Shown here piece by piece: positions 13,828 to 20,607 of a stretch of 20,607 bases of DNA (the stretch's first letter is position 1; each line of letters begins with the position of its first letter). A program made the translations under genes and the position numbers. A model generated the notes under the pieces. It saw only the letters and a list, made by a program, of their open reading frames with translations. It was not told the DNA's origin and did not search any database. The stretch is from IMG/VR virus record IMGVR_UViG_3300006917_000197, positions 1-20,607 of that record; one strand, 5' to 3'. This DNA comes from a virus.

Positions 13828-15116
13828 GCGACATGTGGGGTGGTTACGGGACTGGGTTCGACCAGAACACGATGGCGCAACTTCTTCCTCTGATCTTGGG
13901 GTCGATGTCGGATCAGAAAAGCGCGTTCGGGGTTCAGCAGAGTGGCCTGAACAACATGCAGGACATCATCAAGCTGCTGTTCGATCCTCAGTACGCAATG
14001 ATGACGGGCACGTACGATCCGATGTTGTCGGTGGATCAGCAGGGCATGCAGCAGGGGTTGAGCCTGCCGACGCCTCTGCTGGATGGGGCGGCACGTTCTG
14101 GTGATCCGACGATTGCGATGGTGGCGTCGATGGTCAAGAGCGGTGAGATCGCTGATTCTGCTGTGGCGTACAAGACGTTGTTCGACAAGGCGACCGATCC
14201 TTCGAGCGCGTTGTACGGGTACACGCCTGAGCAGATCAAGTCGACGGTCGATGACTGGTTTGGTGAGCTTGCTGATCAGCAGATCACTTTGGCTCGTACC
14301 CAGTACGACGCCTCGTCTGGTGGTTCTGGTGGTTCGTCGAAGCCGAAGGATGTGTGGGCTGCTGCTGGTATCCCGAATCCAACCGAGCAGTACTACGGTT
14401 CGTACGATCCGACTACTGGCATGTTGGACACGAATGCGCCGTTGTCGGCGGACGTTTCGGCACGGGTGAAGAAGACCCGTGACGGCTTGTCGGCTGCACA
14501 GCAGGCGTATCGGGATTTCCTGCTGAAGAACCCCGACTACCGCAGCCCGTCAGTGCGATCGGAATCTCAGAGGGATTACCCGAAACTGCAGCAGGCAACC
14601 AAGGATGCAATGGGGGATCCTGCGAACGAGCTTTCGGGCCAGGAAGCATTGGATTATTCAAAGTTGCTGGTCGACAACTACAGCACAAAGGTGAACGCCC
14701 TTGGCTTCGACCCGAAGCTGATTGATTCCGCAATGCTGGATGGCAAGTTGACTCGGCAAGAGGTTGCCGATCTGTGGCCAAACGCAGACAACCAAGGAGA
14801 TCACATCAAGCGGGTGTCTACATCGTCCCTTGACGGGTTCGACCGTCTGATGTCGGGTCGTCGGACTGGTTCTAAGACGGCTGCCGAATGGTCGGGCCGC
14901 GGAGCAATCGAGGCGAAACGGAACTCTGGCAGCCAGGCGCAGAGCGGTCTGGGTGACAGCGTGTGGCGCAGCATGCGCCAAGCTCAGGATGCGAACGACT
15001 ACACCAACGGTTCTGCCGTTGGTGAGGCGCTCGCTATGCAGATGCTGGGCAGAACCCCTGCTCAGGACAACATCCAGCGGCGTCTGGCCATGTTCAGGGC
15101 GGCTGGGCTGCTCTAG
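13824..15116 (+). CDS. 430-residue internal virion-like protein, unknown family
   Basis: 430 residues from GTG 13824, overlapping the previous stop by four bases; GGAGGG at 13810-13815 stands eight bases before it, while ATG 13833 would be seventeen bases away. The first 60 residues are hydrophobic and helical (FDQNTMAQLLPLILGSMSDQ) with Gly-Leu turns. A Ser/Gly linker (SGGSGGSSKPKD) near residue 165-176 separates two helical halves. The C-terminus (NIQRRLAMFRAAGLL) is basic and amphipathic. No enzyme motif is seen. By order and size (176, 283, 430, then at least 1821 residues) it belongs to the putative ejection-protein set. Family unknown. Confidence 0.72.
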   Translation: MSDMWGGYGTGFDQNTMAQLLPLILGSMSDQKSAFGVQQSGLNNMQDIIKLLFDPQYAMMTGTYDPMLSVDQQGMQQGLSLPTPLLDGAARSGDPTIAMVASMVKSGEIADSAVAYKTLFDKATDPSSALYGYTPEQIKSTVDDWFGELADQQITLARTQYDASSGGSGGSSKPKDVWAAAGIPNPTEQYYGSYDPTTGMLDTNAPLSADVSARVKKTRDGLSAAQQAYRDFLLKNPDYRSPSVRSESQRDYPKLQQATKDAMGDPANELSGQEALDYSKLLVDNYSTKVNALGFDPKLIDSAMLDGKLTRQEVADLWPNADNQGDHIKRVSTSSLDGFDRLMSGRRTGSKTAAEWSGRGAIEAKRNSGSQAQSGLGDSVWRSMRQAQDANDYTNGSAVGEALAMQMLGRTPAQDNIQRRLAMFRAAGLL

Positions 15117-15130
15117 TTCTGTAACAGTTT

Positions 15131-15149
15131 CGGCCATAGTTGATGGCCG
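15131..15149 (+). promoter_or_regulatory. Inverted repeat that encloses the start codon of the giant gene
   Basis: CGGCCAT at 15131-15137 is the exact reverse complement of ATGGCCG at 15143-15149, with loop AGTTG. The second arm begins with the ATG start codon of the giant gene. There is no ribosome binding site between the previous stop (15114-15116) and this ATG. In RNA the hairpin would hide the start codon and could make translation depend on the upstream ribosome. There is no T-run, so it is unlikely to be a terminator. Confidence 0.6.
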
Positions 15150-18100
15150 TCATTGATCCCCGCCTCGAGATGGCGCGGCGCGCTCGCGCTGCAGCCGTTT
15201 CTACCCCGAATGTCGTCACGCTGAAGCAGACGCTGCAGCGGGGTATCGCTGCTCCGACATCGGGGCAGAGTCCTGATGCTGTGCGCCTGCTGTCGAAGGC
15301 GTTGTCGATGCAGGATGTCCAGAACCGAATGAAGGCTGTGGACATTGCTCAGGGCAGGACTGCGAACGCTGACGAGGGTTTGTTGGCGAAGATCGTTGAC
15401 AATCCGATCGCCAAGACGATCTTGAAGCCGCTGGAGGTGCTTGACGTTCCTCGACGTCTGATCATCTCTGGCATCCACGAGGTCTCTGATGCCATTGGCT
15501 CTGGTGATGCTTCGTGGTCGGATTTCATCAACCAGGCGAAAGACCCGACTTACGGCGTCGGTAGGTACGTCGACACTGGCAACAAGTGGACTGACCGCAT
15601 TCTCGGCTTCATCGGGGATGTCGCCCTCGACCCGATGACGTATGTCACCTTCGGTGGTTCAAAGTTCGCTGGTGCTTCTGGTCGCCTCGCTCTCGCTGAG
15701 AAGGTGGCGTTGAAGACTGGTGACGATGTTTTGGCGTCGTCGGTGGCACGCTTCGGTCGTGCAGCGTTGACTGCCCAACAGATCGCTGATCTGGACATCA
15801 AGGGGTTGAAGCAGGCTGGCATCTACTTCATGGGCAAGAAGGTGGGTCGTGACGGTCTGATCGGTCGCGGCAGCGAGGTGTTGGGTTCGATGGGTGAGCG
15901 GTCGCTGAACCGTTTGCGATTCGTTGCGTCCGACTCGAAGCTCGTCAAGTTCGCACAGAACGCCTTTACTACGGACGTCAACCGTGAGGCACGTCTGATG
16001 CTGTTGCGTGGTGAGGCACCGCAGGGCATGGCTGCCGATCTGCTTCACGTTGTCAACTCTCGCAATGTCCAGCGCAGCGCGCAGGGCATTGCGTTCTCCG
16101 AAGCCCAAGTGGCGATCGCCAAGATGGCCAAGGAGACTGGCGCGGCTGACAACGCTGCGCTTGGGAATCGAATCCGCCAGGTGCTCGAGGGTGCAGGCGC
16201 ACCTGCCACCGAGGTCGAGCAGGCTGCTGCAGCGAAGTGGCGTGCTTGGTTCGATGCGTCGTTGGATCAGGTGAATGCTGCGATGCAGAAGGCTGATCCG
16301 ACCGCTGCGTTCGGCAAGATCAACAACTACGTGCCGTTGATGTACACCGAGTTGGCTCGCGAGGAGCTGCGGAATCCGACGTCACGGTTCGCTTCGTTCA
16401 TCAAGAAGGGCATGGACGACGGTGATCCGCTGTCGGTGTTCGAGCCTCGCTACCTGTTCAAGAAGATCCGTGAGGATGGTTCGGTCGACTGGTTCGGCAC
16501 GAAGCTCACGGCGGACATGTTGCCGTCGCCGCAGACGCTGGCGGACGGCACCGCGTTGACGATCGACACGTTGAACAAGATTGCCCGTGACGCTGGTTTC
16601 GCTGGTGACGTGTTCGAGACCGACATTCTGACGATCGCAAACAAGTACTCGTATCAGCATTCTGCGCAGATGGGTCTTGCCGCCAAGTATGAGGAGTTGG
16701 TGTCGAAGGGCACGATCTTCCGTCGTGAGGCGGTGTATGAGCAGTCGGACGAACTGTTCGACCCCGAAGCGACGAAGGCTGCTGCCGACTGGATCGCTAA
16801 GCATGTTGCGGAGACGGAGGCTGCTCATGGGGCGCTTGTCGATGCGATCAAGAACGTGCGTGGTGCTCTCAGGGACGGCGGGAAGATGGTTGAGGAGCGT
16901 CTGTCTCGCGCCGTCGGTTTGACGGCGGAGCAGACGGTTGCGGCGCAGCGGCATGAGGTGATCTCGATGATCCAGTCGTTGACCGATCCGATCATGCAGC
17001 ACCTCGAGAAGTTGGGTGCTTCGTCGGCAAAGGTGTTCGATTCGACGGTCGAGTGGGCGATCACTTCGGACATGTTGGATGCCGAGTTGAAGCGTGTCGC
17101 TGACGATGCGCAGCGTCTGTCTGCTGAGATGATGGATGCGGCGGTGACCCGTTACGGCACTCTGTCGAATGCTGTTGAGGCTCAGCAGTTGTTCAACGAG
17201 TACAGCGGTCAGCTTGCCCAGTTGGAGGCAAGGGCGGCGAAGGCTCAGCAGCAGTTTGCGACTGCTGTGGAGATGGCTCCGATCATTCAGGCTCGTTGGG
17301 ATGACATTGTGGCGGGCCGTCAGTTTGCTGCGTCGTCGACGTTGACGAAGGAGCAGGCTTCCCGTCTGAATGCTCTGTCGAAGGCGGCTGGCTATCGGGG
17401 TACGCCGACATCGACGTACGCGATCGAGGGTGCGTTCCGTGACTGGGTGAAGGCGTCTGATGGTATGCAGACGTTGGACTGGTGGAAGCGTGTCAACGGT
17501 GTTGTCGACGTTGCTCTGTCGACGTCTGAAGTCGCCGACATCGCTGCGAAGGATGTGCCGCAGATGTTGCGGAACATCACTGGTAGCAGTCTCGAGTCGG
17601 TGCATCAGATGCGTGTTGCTGGTTCGTGGTTGCTGGCGCATGACTCGGCTGTGTTCGGTGAGGTGATGCCGAACGCCGAGTTGGCTGCTGCCCGTCAGGA
17701 GTTGGTGGATGCGCTGTCTGAGGCTGCGGATTCGCAGTTGCGTGCTGCTCAGATCGGCAAGATCGTCACTTCGAACCGTAACGATGCGAAGGCGTTGAAG
17801 GTTGGTTCGGAGGCTGTTGGTCAGGTTCAGGCGATTGAGCGGTCGTTCAAGGAGTACATCAAGCAGAGCGCTGTTGCCGCTGGTTGGCGTGACGGTATTT
17901 GGAATGAGGATGCTGCTCGCAAGATTCTCGTCAAGACGCTCGATCAGTGGGAGCCGAACCTCGAGCTTCTTGATTCGCTGACCGAGCAGGTGTACAGGGC
18001 TGGTTTGGGTCGTGACGGGCAGACTTCTGATCAGATCCTTGCGATCGTCGACAACGCAAAGTTGAAGAAGAAGCAGCTCCTGAAGAAGGAGCATGCCATC

Positions 18101-20607
18101 TACCATCCTGACGGTTGGAAGCAAAGCGGCACTTTGCAGGACTACGTTGACTCGTATGGCAGGTTGACGGTCAACTCGAAGGAACTGGCTGACTCTGGTT
18201 ACGGCGAGGTGGCTGCCCAGTCGACTGCTGCACGTCAGGCGGTGGCGACTCCTCGTGAGGCTGCTGACAGGGCTGCGATGGCGATTGAGCGGTACAAGCT
18301 GCAGTCTGATTTCACGCACCGTCTGATTCAGGCGACGGAGTCGATGATCCAGTTCGGTGTAGTGCCGACTGAGAGCATGACTCGCCAGTTGTTCAATGCT
18401 GCTGCGCAGGATGGTTTGGAGCGTTGGACGTTGCATTCTCGCAACGTGAACGCTGCTGCTGAGGCGGTGACGCAGATCCGTGCACGGTTTGCTTCGATCA
18501 TCACGACGCCTGGCTGGGATGGGTCTCGTGGTGTGGCGTTGCAGCAGGCGTGGCGTGAGATTTCGGACATGCTTCCGCCCGATGTTGCGTCCTACCTTGA
18601 CCGTACGGTTCTGCAGTTCGGTGATCCGAGCGTGATGCTCGACAAGATGCGGGAGAAGTACTGGCTTGGCGATGTGTTGGGTATCGAAGGGAAGTTCGAT
18701 ACCCCGATTCGTGGTGTGCGTCCGAAGGAGACTGCACAAGAGTTCTACGAGGCGGTTGGCAAGGATCGTGGGTTGCCTACGCCGAACGCTGGCGAGTCCG
18801 CAACCGCATATCGCAAGCGTGGTCTTGAGAAGATCAAGTACAACCCGAAGAAGACTCGTCGAGATTTCGTCGAGGAGTACTACCAGTCGACGGTGAAGCC
18901 GTGGTATCAGCAGAACTACCCTGGTCGTGCTGGTAAGGAGAAGGCGGTTCAGGCGCTGAAGGAACGGGCTATTGCCGCTCAGGCGAAAAGCCCGTTCCGT
19001 CCTGATGTTGCCAACTGGGAGATCGAGGAGTTTTTCTCTCTGCTTGTCGGCGGCGAGGTTCGTGGCGGTCGTACTGGGATGGCGGTCACTCGTAACCGCT
19101 ACATGCAGCAGTCTGAACGCACCCGTGCAATCGGCTCTTTGCAGACGGTGCGTGGAGCGATGCAGGAGGATCGTCGTCTTGCATCTCAGGTGAGTGCTGC
19201 GCTTCGCCTTGCGGCTGATCGCAACGTCGACATCGACAAGTTCATGGCTGACTTTGCTGTCGGTGCTCGGGCCGCGGTTCGTGGTCAGAGGACTCCGACG
19301 ATGTTTGCTGACACGATGCGGTGGTTGGCGGACTCGATCGAGGGTCTGGACGTCAAGATTGCTGGCGCGTATGACGAGACGATCAAGGCTGCTGAGAGGG
19401 TGAAGCGGACTCAGGCAGAGTTGTCTCGGGCGCAAGCGTTCGAGGATGCTGTGTCGACTGCTCCCCCGTGGTCGCCGTCGGAAACCGTGGATGGTTTGCC
19501 GAAGGGCATTGATCCGAAGAAGGCTGCAGAGTTCCGTGGGGCACGGTTCCGTCTTCGTCGCCTTCAGGCGACTGAAGACTATGCGCTTGCGTTGAAGGAG
19601 CAGCAGCGTGTCGATCTGCTTCGCCGTCTTTCTGGCGTCGACGGATGGAAGGCCCGTGTAGAAACGTATGTCGATGGCCCCGCTGTTGAGGGCTGGGCCG
19701 TTTCACGTGGTGGCGGAGCGGGAGCAAGCATCGTCAAGGACGGCAATGGCAATGCTCTCACGTTCTCACAAGCCGAATGGGAGGCGTTGTTCATCGACGA
19801 CAGGACGGCAGCATCTGAGGCTGCCCGTCTTCGTGGCGATGTTGGCAGGGCTGCGGATCACCACAAAGTGATCGAGGCTCGTATCGAGCTGCTGCGCACC
19901 GAGCTGACCGACAACGCTGGTTCGCTGTCGGCGAACAAGGCGCGCACGATGCGTCGTGAGATCCGACAGTTGGAGCGTCGGTCGAAGGTGGTGGCTGACT
20001 ACCTTGAACATTCACGCATGATGTTGAGTTCGATGTCGCCTTCGGTGCGGAAGACTGCGCACGAGAAGTTTGATGCTCTTGCTGCGTTGGGTGATTCCGT
20101 GTTTGGTGAGTTGCCGATGCGCCAGAGTTTCATGGGTGGGCCTGGCTATCACGCTGGTTCGTTCTCGCTGGGTGATTCGGTGCTGCCGAACGCTCAGGAG
20201 CGTCTTGCCCGCCTTGAGGAGTCGTGGGCTGGTTCTCGTAGTGGCACGCTGATTGCCGAGGTTGCTTCGCTCAACGAGCAGGTGTCGAACCTTGGTTTCG
20301 AGTCGATGTTGTCGAAGGCTGAGCAGCGGGCTGCTGCCGCTGAGGAGTTGCGTCGTGCTGCTCAGGTGTCGTATCAGAACAAGTTGTTCAAGATTGAGGC
20401 TGAAGGCACGGTGATGGCCGAGAAGGCTCCAGAGTTGGCTGCGTATCAGGCAACGCATGGGCCTGACGGCTTCACAACCAAGTTGGATTCGGCACGTCGC
20501 GCGCTGGAGACTGCGCCTACTGTCACCGCTCCTGGCGCTGATCCTGCCGAGTTGGCTCGTCAGATGGATGCTGCCACCCGCCAGCTCGAGGCTGGTATCA
20601 AGGTTGG
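15143..20607 (+). CDS. Giant virion protein, 3' partial (at least 1821 residues)
   Basis: One open frame runs from ATG 15143 to the right edge without a stop; an in-frame TAG at 15137 limits the start to ATG 15143 or TTG 15140. The start is MAVIDPRLEMARRARAAA. Around residue 155 lies a hydrophobic, Gly-rich stretch (GFIGDVALDPMTYVTFGG). INNYVPLMYTELAREELR lies near 393-410. Coiled-coil-like helices lie at about 644-715 (DAELKRVADDAQRLSAEMMD), 1578-1625 (RREIRQLERRSKVVADYLEH) and 1723-1770. Most of the rest is helical, Ala/Glu/Arg-rich. I see no lysozyme, transglycosylase, peptidase or polymerase motif in what is visible. By size and position, after three smaller internal-type proteins, it resembles giant ejection or internal virion proteins of podoviruses (T7 gp16, or the larger ones of environmental phages). 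A catalytic domain may lie beyond the edge. Codons TTA, CTA and TCA are nearly absent. Confidence 0.85.
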   Translation, partial: MAVIDPRLEMARRARAAAVSTPNVVTLKQTLQRGIAAPTSGQSPDAVRLLSKALSMQDVQNRMKAVDIAQGRTANADEGLLAKIVDNPIAKTILKPLEVLDVPRRLIISGIHEVSDAIGSGDASWSDFINQAKDPTYGVGRYVDTGNKWTDRILGFIGDVALDPMTYVTFGGSKFAGASGRLALAEKVALKTGDDVLASSVARFGRAALTAQQIADLDIKGLKQAGIYFMGKKVGRDGLIGRGSEVLGSMGERSLNRLRFVASDSKLVKFAQNAFTTDVNREARLMLLRGEAPQGMAADLLHVVNSRNVQRSAQGIAFSEAQVAIAKMAKETGAADNAALGNRIRQVLEGAGAPATEVEQAAAAKWRAWFDASLDQVNAAMQKADPTAAFGKINNYVPLMYTELAREELRNPTSRFASFIKKGMDDGDPLSVFEPRYLFKKIREDGSVDWFGTKLTADMLPSPQTLADGTALTIDTLNKIARDAGFAGDVFETDILTIANKYSYQHSAQMGLAAKYEELVSKGTIFRREAVYEQSDELFDPEATKAAADWIAKHVAETEAAHGALVDAIKNVRGALRDGGKMVEERLSRAVGLTAEQTVAAQRHEVISMIQSLTDPIMQHLEKLGASSAKVFDSTVEWAITSDMLDAELKRVADDAQRLSAEMMDAAVTRYGTLSNAVEAQQLFNEYSGQLAQLEARAAKAQQQFATAVEMAPIIQARWDDIVAGRQFAASSTLTKEQASRLNALSKAAGYRGTPTSTYAIEGAFRDWVKASDGMQTLDWWKRVNGVVDVALSTSEVADIAAKDVPQMLRNITGSSLESVHQMRVAGSWLLAHDSAVFGEVMPNAELAAARQELVDALSEAADSQLRAAQIGKIVTSNRNDAKALKVGSEAVGQVQAIERSFKEYIKQSAVAAGWRDGIWNEDAARKILVKTLDQWEPNLELLDSLTEQVYRAGLGRDGQTSDQILAIVDNAKLKKKQLLKKEHAIYHPDGWKQSGTLQDYVDSYGRLTVNSKELADSGYGEVAAQSTAARQAVATPREAADRAAMAIERYKLQSDFTHRLIQATESMIQFGVVPTESMTRQLFNAAAQDGLERWTLHSRNVNAAAEAVTQIRARFASIITTPGWDGSRGVALQQAWREISDMLPPDVASYLDRTVLQFGDPSVMLDKMREKYWLGDVLGIEGKFDTPIRGVRPKETAQEFYEAVGKDRGLPTPNAGESATAYRKRGLEKIKYNPKKTRRDFVEEYYQSTVKPWYQQNYPGRAGKEKAVQALKERAIAAQAKSPFRPDVANWEIEEFFSLLVGGEVRGGRTGMAVTRNRYMQQSERTRAIGSLQTVRGAMQEDRRLASQVSAALRLAADRNVDIDKFMADFAVGARAAVRGQRTPTMFADTMRWLADSIEGLDVKIAGAYDETIKAAERVKRTQAELSRAQAFEDAVSTAPPWSPSETVDGLPKGIDPKKAAEFRGARFRLRRLQATEDYALALKEQQRVDLLRRLSGVDGWKARVETYVDGPAVEGWAVSRGGGAGASIVKDGNGNALTFSQAEWEALFIDDRTAASEAARLRGDVGRAADHHKVIEARIELLRTELTDNAGSLSANKARTMRREIRQLERRSKVVADYLEHSRMMLSSMSPSVRKTAHEKFDALAALGDSVFGELPMRQSFMGGPGYHAGSFSLGDSVLPNAQERLARLEESWAGSRSGTLIAEVASLNEQVSNLGFESMLSKAEQRAAAAEELRRAAQVSYQNKLFKIEAEGTVMAEKAPELAAYQATHGPDGFTTKLDSARRALETAPTVTAPGADPAELARQMDAATRQLEAGIKV

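Noticed and set aside
17639-17665. LAHDSAVFG in the giant protein, like motif C (HDS) of single-subunit RNA polymerases
   Set aside because: The other polymerase motifs, with the catalytic Asp of motif A and the Lys/Tyr-Gly of motif B, are not visible before it; a three-residue match is expected by chance.
16382-19435. A 1017-codon open frame on the - strand inside the giant gene
   Set aside because: It is codon-aligned with the sense frame, so its stops would need sense codons TTA, CTA or TCA, which this genome avoids. Its translation is Arg/Leu/His-rich shadow sequence with no protein-like pattern.
1-20607. tRNA genes, CRISPR arrays, insertion sequences, integrase or attachment sites
   Set aside because: None could be seen by reading both strands; repeats present are within coding frames and are not spaced like CRISPR.

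Overview
The window is part of the structural and packaging region of a tailed double-stranded DNA phage or prophage. All genes read left to right on the + strand. They are tightly packed: most junctions overlap by one or four bases (TGATG, TAATG, ATGA, GTGA) or are separated by less than 60 bases. Together the genes suggest a short-tailed phage (podovirus type). There is a large terminase, a long portal, a scaffold, an HK97-fold coat protein, an SU10/P22-like head-tail adaptor and a nozzle-like protein. No major tail tube or sheath gene is visible. The DNA is GC-rich, GTG starts are frequent, and the codons TTA, CTA and TCA are almost avoided. This fits a high-GC bacterial host, perhaps an aquatic actinobacterium. 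The host assignment is an inference with low confidence.

Layout. Positions 1-831 hold the 3' part of a collagen-like tail fibre, cut by the left edge. 861-1451 is a repeat-rich protein starting with LLLEDG repeats. 1460-3052 is the terminase large subunit. 3071-3724 holds three tiny genes: a zinc ribbon, a one-helix membrane protein with a coiled coil, and a 59-residue hydrophobic holin-like protein. 3724-7309 is the head module: portal, scaffold, major capsid. A strong GC hairpin follows the capsid gene. 7367-8528 holds three small genes: a 91-residue protein of a type common in environmental phages, an Arg/Gly-rich protein built of about eight 16-residue repeats, and an 80-residue Cys/His protein. 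8525-10812 is the head-to-tail connection (adaptor and nozzle). 10812-12424 carries two further fibre-like proteins. 12443-15116 carries three proteins of unknown family that I infer to be ejection (internal virion) proteins. From 15143 to the right edge runs one uninterrupted reading frame of at least 1821 codons, a giant virion protein whose end lies outside the window.

How they work together. Terminase packages DNA through the portal into a head of coat protein built on the scaffold. The adaptor and nozzle close the portal and form the short tail. Three fibre-like proteins in two loci probably bind the host. The run of proteins of 176, 283, 430 and at least 1821 residues probably sits inside the head or tail and is ejected with the DNA. 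This last role rests on position and size, not on recognised domains.

The points most worth a second look are the giant protein without a recognisable domain, a perfect 7-bp inverted repeat that buries its start codon, the 16-residue repeat protein next to the capsid gene, and the possible lysis pair between terminase and portal. No tRNA, CRISPR array, insertion sequence, integrase or attachment site was seen, and no stretch longer than 60 bases lacks a gene.
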